64,000 nt of DNA from Lachnospiraceae bacterium (GTDB taxonomy: Bacteria; Bacillota; Clostridia; Lachnospirales; Lachnospiraceae), in NCBI GenBank assembly GCA_029219245.1, contig JAQXTA010000005.1, positions 1-64,000 on the forward strand, in the 5' to 3' direction. The notes under the pieces are model-generated. The model saw nothing but the letters and a program-made list of their open reading frames with translations, was not told the DNA's origin and did not search any database. The translations under genes and the position numbers were made by a program. Positions 47,115 to 56,726 of this stretch are shown one piece after another (the stretch's first letter is position 1; the number at the start of each line of letters is the position of its first letter).

Positions 47115-47149
47115 GGTGTTAAGAAAAAGCTAATATTAAAGTGCAGTTC

Positions 47150-47178
47150 TTTACAAAGAAGTAAGGGTATGTTATATA
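47150..47178 (+). promoter_or_regulatory. Promoter of the riboswitch-ATPase unit
   Basis: TTTACA (47150-47155), 17 bases, TATATA (47173-47178). The predicted start near 47185 coincides with the beginning of the riboswitch. Confidence 0.65.
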
Positions 47179-47186
47179 GAAAATAA

Positions 47187-47325
47187 GCAAAAGGGGAGTA
47201 GTTGCATGTAGTAATACATGTTCCGACATTCGTCAGTACGTCTGTAAAACAGGCCGGATGCCGGAGAACGGTGGTTGAACAAGACTTTTTGTGTGCACTT
47301 GTTGTACACAGAAGGTCTTTTTTTT
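47187..47325 (+). promoter_or_regulatory. yybP-ykoY type (Mn2+) riboswitch with terminator
   Basis: The leader begins AAAAGGGGAGTAGTTGC and contains GTCAGTAC and GGCCGGATGCCGG, in the order typical of the yybP-ykoY class, which senses Mn2+. A terminator follows: AAGACTT...TGTGT pairs with ACACA...AAGGTCTT (about 47280-47318), ending in eight T. The next gene is a P-type cation ATPase, a known partner of this class. Ligand-bound RNA would disrupt the terminator. Class assignment is by eye. Confidence 0.75.
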
Positions 47326-47346
47326 ATCAAAGAAAAGGAGGAACGT

Positions 47347-49965
47347 ATGCTGGAAATTTATCAGATGAAGAAGGAAGATTTGTTTCGGGAGTATGGAAGT
47401 GCTGATGGTCTTACTTCGTTACAGGCACAGGAAATTTTGCAAAAGAAAGGTGAAAATGTACTGGAAGAAACTGGTGCAAAAAGTGTTTTTGCTGTTTTTC
47501 TGGAGCAGTTCGCAGATTTGTTAGTGATTATTTTAGTGGTAGCAGCAATTATTTCTATGGTTTCGGGTAATGTAGAAAGCACAATTGTAATTTTTGCGGT
47601 TATTTTCCTCAATGCGATTCTTGGAACGGTACAGTATGTAAAAGCTGAAAAGTCTCTGGATTCTTTAAAAGAGCTTTCCTCTCCCCATGCGAAGGTACTG
47701 CGGGACGGCAGAAAGAAAGAGGTATTGTCGAAAGAGGTGGTTCCGGGAGATGTCCTGTTTTTGGAAGCAGGCGACATGGTTGTGGCAGATGGTAGGATTT
47801 TGGAAAGTTTTTCTTTGCAGGTGAATGAAAGCTCCCTGACAGGGGAATCTACGAATGTGGAAAAAGAGGATAAAGAAATTCAGGCAGAAATTTCGCTCGG
47901 CGACAGAACCAATATGGTTTTTTCCGGAAGTCTTGTTACTTACGGCAGGGCGACAGTACTGGTAACTGGAACCGGAATGCATACAGAGATGGGTAAAATA
48001 GCGGCTCTTATGAACGATACGAAGAATAAAAAGACACCGCTTCAAATCAGTCTGGATGACTTTGGCAGGAAGTTGGCAGTTGTTGTCATGCTAATCAGTG
48101 TCCTCGTATTTGGATTGCGAATCTGGCAGGGAGAACCGGTTTTAGACTCCTTGATGTTTGCAGTTGCATTGGCAGTTGCTGCGATTCCGGAAGCGCTTAG
48201 CTCTATTGTTACAATTGTACAGGCAATGGGTACGAGGAAAATGGCAGCAGATAACGCCATTATGAAAGAGTTAAAAGCCGTAGAAAGCCTGGGTTGTGTT
48301 TCGGTTATCTGTTCCGATAAAACCGGAACCTTAACACAGAATAAGATGACGGTTCAGGAAATATATATTGATAACAAATGTCTGAAGCCGGAAGAAATAG
48401 ATATTGGGAAACCACTGCATCGCTATTTATTGTATGCGGCTATTTTAAACAATGATTCTTCTATCTGCGAGGGGAAAGCTATTGGTGACCCGACGGAAAC
48501 CTGTCTGCTCACCATGGCAAGAAAAGCCGGATTAACCAGAGTGGGAATTTCGGAGGAGGATATCCGGAGCATGATGGTAAGAATGGAGGAGATACCGTTT
48601 GATTCGGACAGGAAGCTAATGAGCACAAAATACCGGATTCATGGAGTTCCGACAGTTTTAACCAAAGGTGCGGTAGATGTGTTGCTTGACCGAATTACGC
48701 ACATTGGGGATAAAGACGGGGTACGGGAAATTACGTTAGCGGATAAGGAGGCTATTGTAAAACAGAATCAGATTTTTTCGGAAAACGGATTGCGCGTACT
48801 GGCATTTGCCTATAAAGAAAGCGGAAAGGAAACTATTTTGACACCGGAGGAAGAACGAGGTTTGACCTTTATCGGTTTAGTCTCCATGATGGACCCTCCA
48901 AGAGAAGAGGCGATGCAGGCAGTCAGGGATGCAATAGGTGCGGGTATCCGGCCGGTTATGATTACGGGTGATCATAAGGTAACAGCCACAGCAATTGCAC
49001 GCCGGATTGGCATTTTTTCAGAGGGGGATATGGCAGTGACGGGGCAGGAACTGGATGCAATGTCAGACGAGGAATTAGGAGAAGTGCTTGCAAAAATCTC
49101 CGTTTATGCCAGAGTATCGCCGGAGAATAAGATACGGATTGTGGATGCATGGCAGAAAAAAGGGCGTATTGTTGCGATGACGGGAGATGGGGTAAACGAT
49201 GCTCCGGCATTGAAAAAGGCAGATATCGGTGTTGCTATGGGGATTACGGGGACGGAGGTTTCCAAAGATGCAGCAGCGATGATATTGTCAGATGATAATT
49301 TTGCGACGATTATACAGGCTGTTTTAAACGGCAGAAATGTGTATCGGAACATTTTAAATGCGATTCAGTTTTTATTATCGGGAAATATGGCGGCGATCTT
49401 TGTTGTTTTGTATTGTTCGGTTATGGCATTAAGCACGCCGTTTGAGCCGGTGCATCTGCTCTTTATTAACCTTTTGACGGATTCCCTGCCGGCTCTGGCA
49501 ATTGGAATGGAGCCTACCGATAAAAGCCTTTTGAAAAATAAGCCGAGGGATACAAAAGCTGGAATCTTGTCGAAAGATTTCTGTATCCGGTTAGTGAGCT
49601 ATGGTCTGCTGATGGCGGTAACAACAACGACAGCCTATTATATGGGATTAAAATGTAATCCGGTAACGGCGAGTACGATGGCATTTGGGGCGCTTACCCT
49701 GGCACGACTTTTTCATGGTTTTAGCTGCCGTAGCGATTCTTCGCTTATCCGAATCGGGATCGGAACGAATCCATGGTGTATCGGAGCATTTGTGACAGGT
49801 GTGGTTCTGCTAACAGCTGTTCTGTTTGTTCCTTTTCTACAAAAATTATTTGTAATTGCGCCGCTTACGAGTATGCAGATACTTTGGATTATCTTGTTGG
49901 CATTTGCTCCGACACTGGTAATTCAGGCAGGAAGACTCGGTAGAGAAATGGTTGGCGGAAGATAG
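47347..49965 (+). CDS. P-type cation-transporting ATPase (Ca2+/Mn2+ type)
   Basis: 872 residues from ATG 47347, just after AAAGGAGG; the track's extra 24 N-terminal codons lie in the terminator of the leader. Order: cation ATPase N-terminal domain, M1-M2, actuator domain with LTGES, M4 with IPEAL (P2-type), phosphorylation site D324 in CSDKTGTLTQNKM, nucleotide domain with KGA, MTGDGVNDAPALKKADIG, and M5-M10 (FLLSGN, LLFINLLTDSLPALAIGMEP). P2A pumps export Ca2+; the riboswitch suggests Mn2+ efflux or both. No N-terminal metal-binding Cys motif, against a copper pump. Confidence 0.93.
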   Translation: MLEIYQMKKEDLFREYGSADGLTSLQAQEILQKKGENVLEETGAKSVFAVFLEQFADLLVIILVVAAIISMVSGNVESTIVIFAVIFLNAILGTVQYVKAEKSLDSLKELSSPHAKVLRDGRKKEVLSKEVVPGDVLFLEAGDMVVADGRILESFSLQVNESSLTGESTNVEKEDKEIQAEISLGDRTNMVFSGSLVTYGRATVLVTGTGMHTEMGKIAALMNDTKNKKTPLQISLDDFGRKLAVVVMLISVLVFGLRIWQGEPVLDSLMFAVALAVAAIPEALSSIVTIVQAMGTRKMAADNAIMKELKAVESLGCVSVICSDKTGTLTQNKMTVQEIYIDNKCLKPEEIDIGKPLHRYLLYAAILNNDSSICEGKAIGDPTETCLLTMARKAGLTRVGISEEDIRSMMVRMEEIPFDSDRKLMSTKYRIHGVPTVLTKGAVDVLLDRITHIGDKDGVREITLADKEAIVKQNQIFSENGLRVLAFAYKESGKETILTPEEERGLTFIGLVSMMDPPREEAMQAVRDAIGAGIRPVMITGDHKVTATAIARRIGIFSEGDMAVTGQELDAMSDEELGEVLAKISVYARVSPENKIRIVDAWQKKGRIVAMTGDGVNDAPALKKADIGVAMGITGTEVSKDAAAMILSDDNFATIIQAVLNGRNVYRNILNAIQFLLSGNMAAIFVVLYCSVMALSTPFEPVHLLFINLLTDSLPALAIGMEPTDKSLLKNKPRDTKAGILSKDFCIRLVSYGLLMAVTTTTAYYMGLKCNPVTASTMAFGALTLARLFHGFSCRSDSSLIRIGIGTNPWCIGAFVTGVVLLTAVLFVPFLQKLFVIAPLTSMQILWIILLAFAPTLVIQAGRLGREMVGGR

Positions 49966-49996
49966 AGAAATTTAGGAAGAGGGGAGAGAAAAGGAG

Positions 49997-51028
49997 ATGA
50001 CAGTAGCACATTTTATGGGAGTATTAGGAGGATTAGCACTCTTTTTGTATGGGATGCAGATGATGAGTTCCGGACTGGAATCCGTTGCCGGAAACAGGAT
50101 GAAGCAGATTTTGGAGAGATTGACTTCCAACCGGTTTCTGGGAATTTTCGTAGGTGCAGGTATTACTGCCGTTATACAGTCCTCATCGGCAACTACGGTT
50201 ATGGTAGTAGGGTTTGTGAATTCCGGCATGATGACCTTAAAACAGGCCATCTGGATTATTATGGGTGCCAATATCGGTACCACAATAACCGGACAGCTTA
50301 TTGCTCTGGATGTAGGAGTGATTGCTCCGTTGATTGCATTCTTGGGTGTGGTCATTATTGTATTTTTGAAAAGTAAAAAACTGCATTATATCGGGAACAT
50401 TTTAGCCGGCTTGGGAGTTCTTTTCATCGGTATGGATATGATGAGCAGTGCGATGGAGCCGCTCGCAGATTCGGAAGCTTTCGTAAATCTTTTGACAAAG
50501 TTTGATAATCCTTTACTTGGGATTCTGGCAGGTATTATTTTTACGGCATTAATCCAGTCCTCCTCTGCATCTGTCGGTATTCTGCAGGCATTGGCAGACA
50601 ATGGAATTATTGGATTAAACAGTGCGGCATATGTCTTGTTTGGGCAGAATATCGGAACCTGTGTTACAGCTCTTTTAGCATCTGTCGGAACGAACCGTAA
50701 TGCCAAAAGAGCGACAGTCATTCATATTTCTTTTAATGTAATCGGTACAATTGTCTTTACTGTTTTGTGTCTGATTACACCGTTAATTCCTTTTATGGAA
50801 AGTATAACACCGGCAAATGTACCGGCACAGATAGCAAATTTACATACTTTATTTAATGTAGTGACAACACTACTTCTGCTTCCGTTCGGTAATGTCTTGG
50901 TAAAACTTGTAAAGAAGATGCTTCCGGACAAGCCAAAAGAGTACCGGAACAATATGTATATCCGTAAAGAAAGTATTCTTTTTTGTTGTCAGCAATGTTT
51001 ACGAGGATTGTTTGACGAAACAAAATAA
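49997..51028 (+). CDS. Na/Pi cotransporter family protein, short form
   Basis: 343 residues. Two inverted copies of the family's core repeat with VIQSSSATT and LIQSSSAS motifs, plus GANIGTT and GQNIGTC. These are NptA/PNaS features, so sodium-coupled phosphate uptake or efflux is expected. Most Firmicutes members continue after the last helix into a ~200-residue PhoU-like domain; here the frame ends after about 30 hydrophilic residues. It may be a natural short form or a truncation. It lies 31 bases after the ATPase, probably cotranscribed. Confidence 0.85.
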   Translation: MTVAHFMGVLGGLALFLYGMQMMSSGLESVAGNRMKQILERLTSNRFLGIFVGAGITAVIQSSSATTVMVVGFVNSGMMTLKQAIWIIMGANIGTTITGQLIALDVGVIAPLIAFLGVVIIVFLKSKKLHYIGNILAGLGVLFIGMDMMSSAMEPLADSEAFVNLLTKFDNPLLGILAGIIFTALIQSSSASVGILQALADNGIIGLNSAAYVLFGQNIGTCVTALLASVGTNRNAKRATVIHISFNVIGTIVFTVLCLITPLIPFMESITPANVPAQIANLHTLFNVVTTLLLLPFGNVLVKLVKKMLPDKPKEYRNNMYIRKESILFCCQQCLRGLFDETK

Positions 51029-51081
51029 CCCGTTCTATAATGAAAGCAAGACAACTATTTTAAAGGAAAGAACAGTATAAG

Positions 51082-52626
51082 ATGATGCGTATAGGACAGG
51101 AAATCAAGAACAGCATTTTAACGGCATTTTATTTTGTCATGATGATTGTGTATCCTTTTTATATTGATACAGAGAGCGGTTATAAAGTAATCGGTGATAC
51201 AAAATATTACTTTTTTCGTAACGTCAGCATATTGGTAGTTGTAATAATGCTGTTAATTGTTATGATAGATTTCCTTTGTCGGAGGGAAAAAATCAGGATT
51301 GTGGAGCATTACAAAAAGTTATCCGGTACAGATTGGTTTGTGTATGGCTATCTGATAGCTGTTCTGCTTTCTTATGCTCTGACTGCCTATAAAAAAGAAG
51401 CGCTCTGGGGAGCGGAAGGCTGGTACATGGGTTTGATGAGCCAGCTTGTGTTTTTGAGCATTTATTTTCTGTTCTCCCGTTATTTTGAATGGAAGGACAA
51501 CCTGTTGTATCCGGCCTTGACGGGTTCTGCTCTTGTTTTTCTGCTTGGAATTTTAAACCGATATTCAATCTATCCGATTGCTTTAAACGGTCAGACTCCG
51601 GTTTTCATTTCTACTTTGGGAAATATCAACTGGTTTTGTGGTTACTGGGCAGTATTATGTCCTCTGGGAGTTGCTTTTTTCTGGATAAGTAAGAAGAACA
51701 AAGAGCAGATTGTTGCAGGATTTTACGTTGTAATTGCTTTTCTGTCCGGAGTAACGCAAGGCAGCAGCAGTGCCTATCTTGCCTTTGCAGGTATTTTTTT
51801 GTTCCTGTTTTGTTTATCCTTTTATGATAATACGAGGATGAAACGGTTTCTGGAATTATGTTTTCTGTTTCTGGTGGTCTGTCAGTTGGCGAGAATTTTA
51901 CGCTATCTACCGGGGGTTACCATGAATTATGAGAGTTCCATAGGAAAGGTGCTGACCGATACGAATCTGACTTTGTTTGCTGCGGTGGTAATCGGTATTC
52001 TTTCTGTTTGGTTTGGTTATCTTGAGAAAAAGAAAGCTTTCCGGATTGCGGAACATAAGATATGGCGAAACATGGTTCTGGCAATTGTGGCAGAGGGATT
52101 TTCAGGCTATGTTGTATTATTGATTGTGAATACCTGTCTTGCGGGTGGTATTTTCGGACTTGCGGGCAGCAGTCTTTTTACCTTTAATAATACATGGGCA
52201 AATTCCAGAGGCGGTACATGGACAAGCGGGATTCTTGCCTATCGGAATATGTCTTTTCTACAAAGACTTATCGGTATCGGGCCGGATTGCTTTGCAGAAT
52301 ATCTTTATGCGGTACCGGAGTTAGCAGAACGGGTATATAGCCAGTTTGGAAGTGCCAGACTGACCAATGCCCATAATGAATGGCTGACAATTCTGGTCAA
52401 TACAGGTGCATTGGGATTGATTTGCTATGCGGGAATTTTTGTTTCCGCTATCTGGCGGTTTGTAAAAAAGGCAGAAGAGCAGCCGATGCTTTTCTTATGT
52501 GTGTTGTGTATTCTGGCATATACGGTACACAATATGGTAAGTTTCCAGCAGATTCTAAATACACCTTATGTATTTTTATTGTTGGGAATCGGGGAAGGAA
52601 TGGCAAGAAGATGTAATAAGAGCTAA
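51082..52626 (+). CDS. O-antigen ligase-like polytopic membrane protein
   Basis: 514 residues with about 11-12 transmembrane segments and one larger outer loop near residues 365-430. The loop contains GGTWTSGILAYRNMSF and TNAHNEWL; the H-N-x-W/L motif after a large loop is characteristic of the Wzy_C/WaaL family, which joins or polymerises glycans on lipid carriers outside the membrane. Start 51082 or 51085; AAAGGAAAG lies slightly far upstream. No other polysaccharide genes are adjacent, so the substrate is unknown. Confidence 0.75.
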   Translation: MMRIGQEIKNSILTAFYFVMMIVYPFYIDTESGYKVIGDTKYYFFRNVSILVVVIMLLIVMIDFLCRREKIRIVEHYKKLSGTDWFVYGYLIAVLLSYALTAYKKEALWGAEGWYMGLMSQLVFLSIYFLFSRYFEWKDNLLYPALTGSALVFLLGILNRYSIYPIALNGQTPVFISTLGNINWFCGYWAVLCPLGVAFFWISKKNKEQIVAGFYVVIAFLSGVTQGSSSAYLAFAGIFLFLFCLSFYDNTRMKRFLELCFLFLVVCQLARILRYLPGVTMNYESSIGKVLTDTNLTLFAAVVIGILSVWFGYLEKKKAFRIAEHKIWRNMVLAIVAEGFSGYVVLLIVNTCLAGGIFGLAGSSLFTFNNTWANSRGGTWTSGILAYRNMSFLQRLIGIGPDCFAEYLYAVPELAERVYSQFGSARLTNAHNEWLTILVNTGALGLICYAGIFVSAIWRFVKKAEEQPMLFLCVLCILAYTVHNMVSFQQILNTPYVFLLLGIGEGMARRCNKS

Positions 52627-52680
52627 TGATTTAGCTTTTCAGGTCTATGGGAACAATATTAAAATTGTAGAAAGAAACGG

Positions 52681-52709
52681 TTGACAAATAAAACACCTTC
52701 TTCTAGAAT
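52681..52709 (+). promoter_or_regulatory. Promoter of the proS T-box leader
   Basis: TTGACA (52681-52686), 17 bases, TAGAAT (52704-52709), a near-consensus sigma-A promoter. Predicted transcript start near 52716. Confidence 0.85.
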
Positions 52710-52754
52710 CAAACTATACAGTGTCCGAAGGATACGGAATATAACAGGATATAG

Positions 52755-52975
52755 ACGAAGAAGAGGATTAGTACAGATAGGGAACGTTGCAGAGAGAAGA
52801 CAGATGGGTGTGAAGTCTTTACGGAAGCTATTTGGAACCTGCCTTGGAGTTCTGTATGAAAATACAGCGTAACGCCGGCGTTAACGGTAAGAGAAGAGAG
52901 CATAGATATGCTAATCAGGGTGGTACCGCCGAGATTTCGGTCCCTTTTGGGATGGAAGCTTCGGTGGTTTTTATT
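52755..52975 (+). promoter_or_regulatory. T-box riboswitch, proline specifier
   Basis: Stem I carries the AGTA motif near 52771. The specifier region GGAACCTGCCTTGGAG places codon CCT (Pro) at 52838-52840. The T-box AGGGTGGTACCGCC is at 52917-52930; its TGGT can pair with the ACCA end of tRNA-Pro. The competing terminator joins ACCGCCGA with TTCGGTGGT, then T residues (52925-52973). Uncharged tRNA-Pro would stabilise the antiterminator and allow proS transcription. Confidence 0.93.
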
Positions 52976-53005
52976 TGCAGAATTTTGCAGGAAAGGGAGA
53001 GAAAA

Positions 53006-54436
53006 ATGGCAGACAAGAAGTTAGTAGAAGCAATTACATCGATGGAAGATGATTTTGCGCAATGGTACACTGATGTTGTCAAAAAAGCAGAACTGATTGA
53101 CTACACAAGTGTAAAAGGCTGTATGGTTTTTAAACCGGCAGGCTATGCAATCTGGGAGCTGATTCAACAACAGCTGGATGCGAGATTTAAAGAAACAGGA
53201 GTACAGAACGTATACTTACCAATGTTTATTCCGGAAAGTCTTTTGAACAAAGAAAAGGATCATGTAGAAGGTTTTGCACCGGAAGTAGCATGGGTAACAC
53301 ATGGCGGATTACAGCCATTACAGGAAAGGTTGTGTGTCAGACCTACTTCGGAAACGCTGTTCTGTGATTATTATAAAAATACCGTTCAGTCCTATCGTGA
53401 TTTACCGCAGGTTTGTAACCAGTGGTGCTCCGTAGTGCGCTGGGAAAAGGAAACAAGACCGTTCCTCAGAAGCCGCGAATTCTTATGGCAGGAAGGTCAT
53501 ACCGCACATGCAACGGCGCAGGAAGCAGAAGAAAGAACCATCCAGATGTTAAATGTATATGCTGATTTCTGCGAGCAGGTCTTGGCAATTCCGGTTGTGA
53601 AAGGCCGTAAGACAGACAAAGAGAAATTCGCTGGAGCTGTTGCTACTTATACCATAGAAGCACTGATGCATGACGGCAAGGCATTGCAATCCGGTACAAG
53701 CCATAACTTCGGTGATGGTTTTGCGAAGGCATTTGGCATCCAGTTTACCGATAAAGACAATACTTTGAAATATGTACATCAGACCTCCTGGGGTATGACA
53801 ACCCGTTTGATTGGTGCGGTCATCATGGTACATGGTGATAATTCCGGTCTGGTACTTCCTCCAAGAATTGCACCGACACAGATTATGATTATTCCAATCC
53901 AGCAGAAAAAAGAAGGCGTGTTGGAAAAGGCCTATGCATTGAAAGAAAAGCTGAAAGGCTTCCGCGTGAAAGTTGACGATGCCGATAAGAGCCCGGGATG
54001 GAAATTCTCTGAGCAGGAGATGCGTGGTATTCCGATTCGTGTGGAAATCGGGCCAAAGGATATTGAAGCCAACAAATGCGTTATCTGCCGTCGTGATACG
54101 AGAGAAAAGATAGAAGTATCCTTGGACGAACTGGAAACAAAAGCGGCTGAAATTCTGGATAAGATGCAGGTAGAGATGTTAGAGCGTGCCAGAGCACACA
54201 GAGAAGCACACACCTATGTCGCAAAGAATATGGAAGAACTTCGTAACATTTTCTCGGAAAAAGCTGGTTTCGTAAAAGCAATGTGGTGCGGTGATCAGGC
54301 ATGTGAAGACCAGATTAAAGAAGAATTGGCGGTAACAAGCCGCTGTATGCCGTTTGAACAGGAAACGTTATCCGATACCTGTGTATGCTGTGGAAAACCG
54401 GCGAAGAAAATGGTTTACTGGGGCAGAGCATACTAA
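53006..54436 (+). CDS. proS: Prolyl-tRNA synthetase, archaeal/eukaryotic type
   Basis: 476 residues from ATG 53006, after GAAAGGGAGAG. The track's N-terminal 58 residues are T-box sequence read through. Class II core with motif 2 around [20 protein letters not shown] and motif 3 near the [12 protein letters not shown] segment, then an anticodon-binding domain and the C-terminal zinc-binding-like domain ([25 protein letters not shown] and a final Tyr). No INS editing domain, so this is the ProS type 3 form common in clostridia. The Pro specifier of the T-box confirms the amino acid. Confidence 0.96.
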   Translation: MADKKLVEAITSMEDDFAQWYTDVVKKAELIDYTSVKGCMVFKPAGYAIWELIQQQLDARFKETGVQNVYLPMFIPESLLNKEKDHVEGFAPEVAWVTHGGLQPLQERLCVRPTSETLFCDYYKNTVQSYRDLPQVCNQWCSVVRWEKETRPFLRSREFLWQEGHTAHATAQEAEERTIQMLNVYADFCEQVLAIPVVKGRKTDKEKFAGAVATYTIEALMHDGKALQSGTSHNFGDGFAKAFGIQFTDKDNTLKYVHQTSWGMTTRLIGAVIMVHGDNSGLVLPPRIAPTQIMIIPIQQKKEGVLEKAYALKEKLKGFRVKVDDADKSPGWKFSEQEMRGIPIRVEIGPKDIEANKCVICRRDTREKIEVSLDELETKAAEILDKMQVEMLERARAHREAHTYVAKNMEELRNIFSEKAGFVKAMWCGDQACEDQIKEELAVTSRCMPFEQETLSDTCVCCGKPAKKMVYWGRAY

Positions 54437-54471
54437 GCAGAACATACGAAATTCGATGGCAGAAGTCTATA

Positions 54472-54507
54472 AAAAAGCTGTTGCACAATTTTGTGCAACA
54501 GCTTTTT
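54472..54507 (+). terminator. Bidirectional terminator between proS and DUF975 gene
   Basis: AAAAGCTGTTGCACAA pairs perfectly with TTGTGCAACAGCTTTT, giving a T-run on both strands, as expected between converging genes. Confidence 0.92.
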
Positions 54508-54538
54508 ATGTAATGTTTGAATGATTATAATCTTATCA

Positions 54539-55258
54539 TTAACCCTGAACAACAGCATATAATTCAGCCGGATTAACCAGACCGCTGTTAACTGCTTTTT
54601 CACGCAGTGCAATGTAAAGTCCTGCATTAGTATGCTCCTGATATGGAGAAACATATACGATAGCAAGAATACCACAGGTACATATGCTGAGGATATACCA
54701 TCCGAGGAAGGATAAATCCAATACGAAAGCATTCATCTTTTCGCCATCCATCATTGCCTTGCTGAGTTCAATCGCACGTTTGTATCCCATTTCCGGATTC
54801 TCTGCTAATAAATAAGGAACCATACGATACTGATATGCTTTGTAAATACCCGGAATGACAAAGAGCAGTGACCATAAAAAGATGAATAAGTTTGTCATGA
54901 ACATGGCACCTAATACTTTACCATAGCGTCCGTTTTTGAACGGGAACAGAAGCATTTCCACACTGCTGGGTTTTACCCTGCTGGATAAGAAGAAATGAGA
55001 ACTGCCGACACAAAGCAGATTTGTTACCAGAATCTGAAGTGCAATTGTAATTACGGATGCGCCTAAAGCAATGACCAAGATTGCAATAGCAGCTTCTACT
55101 GACATACTTCCTCCGGACATGTCGGAAGATGATCTGCCTGAAGCACCGCTTCCAACACCACTTACTAAACCGACAATCAGGCAAACCAGAATGGAATTAC
55201 CGCGGCAGGTTGCAAAAGTGTTTTTTGCCTCACTTTTAAGGGATTCTCTTGTCCACAT
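54539..55258 (-). CDS. DUF975 family membrane protein
   Basis: 239 residues with four to five hydrophobic segments. MWTRESLKSEAK at the start, then WSLLFVIPGIYKAYQYRMVPYLLAENP in the middle and a C-terminal LGWY/PYQEHTNAGLY region are hallmarks of DUF975, a clostridial membrane family of unknown function. A Ser/Gly-rich stretch (about 35-52) is in the first loop. The promoter on this strand is near-consensus. Confidence 0.88.
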   Translation of the reverse strand: MWTRESLKSEAKNTFATCRGNSILVCLIVGLVSGVGSGASGRSSSDMSGGSMSVEAAIAILVIALGASVITIALQILVTNLLCVGSSHFFLSSRVKPSSVEMLLFPFKNGRYGKVLGAMFMTNLFIFLWSLLFVIPGIYKAYQYRMVPYLLAENPEMGYKRAIELSKAMMDGEKMNAFVLDLSFLGWYILSICTCGILAIVYVSPYQEHTNAGLYIALREKAVNSGLVNPAELYAVVQG

Positions 55259-55314
55259 AAATTTTTTCTCTCCTTTTACAATAAAATATTAAATTTTTAT
55301 AAAATCCATTTCTC

Positions 55315-55346
55315 AGTATAAGTGAAGAGTCACTGTTTGTCAAACA
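55315..55346 (-). promoter_or_regulatory. Promoter of the DUF975 gene with overlapping palindrome
   Basis: On the minus strand TTGACA (55338-55343), 17 bases, TATACT (55315-55320). The perfect palindrome TGTTTG-T-CAAACA (55334-55346) covers the -35 and may be an operator. On the plus strand, a weak ackA promoter candidate is TGGAAA (55402) with TACAAT (55425-55430), spaced by 17. Confidence 0.7.
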
Positions 55347-55500
55347 ATATAGAAAAAGAGATATGAATGTATAAATCAAAAAAATACATCAAAACCGATA
55401 GTGGAAATAAAGGAGCAATTGCGGTACAATACAAAGCATAGAGTGTTTTACTTAAAGATATGAAAAACAGGGAAAATTATGCAGACAGGGAGGATATTTC

Positions 55501-56700
55501 ATGAAGGTATTAGTAATAAACTGCGGAAGTTCATCTTTGAAGTATCAGTTGATTGACAGCGAAAGTGAAGAAGTGCTGGCAAAAGGACTGTGCGAAAGAA
55601 TCGGGATTGATGGGAGTGCCATTACACATCAGCCTGCGGGTGGTGAAAAAATAAAGACGGAGGTGGATATGCCGAACCATACGTCAGCCGTACAGTTTGT
55701 GATTGAAAAACTGACGGATAAAGAAGTAGGGGTTATTTCTTCTTTGGAGGAAATTGATGCGATAGGACACCGCATCGTGCATGGCGGAGAGAAATTTGCA
55801 GGTTCCGTAATCATTACCGATGAGGTCATTAAGGCGATTGAAGAATGTAACGATTTGGCACCATTACATAATCCGGCAAATCTTATCGGGATAAATTCCT
55901 GTAAAGAGATAATGCCAAAGGTACCGATGGTGGGTGTTTTTGATACTGCATTTCATCAGACCATGCCAAAGAAGGCTTACCTTTATGGTCTGCCGCTATC
56001 CTGTTATGAAAAATATAAAGTACGCCGCTATGGTTTTCATGGAACCAGCCATGATTTTGTATCAAAGCGTGCAGCGGAAATTCTTGGAAAAGACAGAAAG
56101 GATTTAAAAATTATTGTATGTCATCTTGGGAACGGTGCATCCGTATCCGCTGTGAAATATGGAGAAAGTGTGGATACTTCTATGGGCTTGACTCCGTTGG
56201 AAGGTTTAATCATGGGAACCCGTTCCGGCGATCTGGATCCGGCAATTATTACTTTTCTGGCAGAGAAAGAAGGTATCAGTGCACAGGAAGTCATCAATAT
56301 CTGCAACAAACAGTCCGGTGTGCTTGGCTTATCGGACGGTCTTTCCAGTGATTTTCGTGATTTGGCATTGGCAGCAGCGGATGGAAATGAAACTGCAGAA
56401 ACCGCACTGGAAACCTATGCTTATCGTGTAGGAAAGTATATCGGAGCTTATGCAGCTGCCATGAACGGTGTGGATGTCATTGCCTTTACTGCCGGAGCAG
56501 GAGAAAACAATGCGGAAGTCCGGGCACTGATTGGACAGTATATAGGTTTCCTTGGAACGAATATCGATCCGGAGAAAAATAAAATCCGGGGAGAGGAAGT
56601 TATTTTATCCGATGAGGGTGCGAAAGTTGTTACGATGATTGTGCCTACCAACGAGGAACTTGCGATTGCAAGGGAAACGGTTCGTCTGGTGGAAGGATAG
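55501..56700 (+). CDS. ackA: Acetate kinase
   Basis: 399 residues, the usual length. Signatures of the acetokinase family: VLVINCGSSSLKYQL at the N-terminus, GHRIVHGGE, FDTAFHQTMP, YGFHGTSH, CHLGNGASVSA and the C-terminal FTAGAGENN. It interconverts acetyl phosphate + ADP and acetate + ATP, the last step of acetate fermentation. The usual partner pta is not in the window. GGGAGG ribosome binding site. Confidence 0.97.
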   Translation: MKVLVINCGSSSLKYQLIDSESEEVLAKGLCERIGIDGSAITHQPAGGEKIKTEVDMPNHTSAVQFVIEKLTDKEVGVISSLEEIDAIGHRIVHGGEKFAGSVIITDEVIKAIEECNDLAPLHNPANLIGINSCKEIMPKVPMVGVFDTAFHQTMPKKAYLYGLPLSCYEKYKVRRYGFHGTSHDFVSKRAAEILGKDRKDLKIIVCHLGNGASVSAVKYGESVDTSMGLTPLEGLIMGTRSGDLDPAIITFLAEKEGISAQEVINICNKQSGVLGLSDGLSSDFRDLALAAADGNETAETALETYAYRVGKYIGAYAAAMNGVDVIAFTAGAGENNAEVRALIGQYIGFLGTNIDPEKNKIRGEEVILSDEGAKVVTMIVPTNEELAIARETVRLVEG

Positions 56701-56726
56701 GCAGTCCGTTAAAAGGGGAATAAAGC

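Noticed and set aside
47275-47346. 24-residue N-terminal extension of the P-type ATPase
   Set aside because: It reads through the riboswitch terminator; ATG 47347 has a proper AGGAGG.
52832-53005. 58-residue N-terminal extension of ProS
   Set aside because: This is T-box sequence; a good ribosome binding site precedes ATG 53006.
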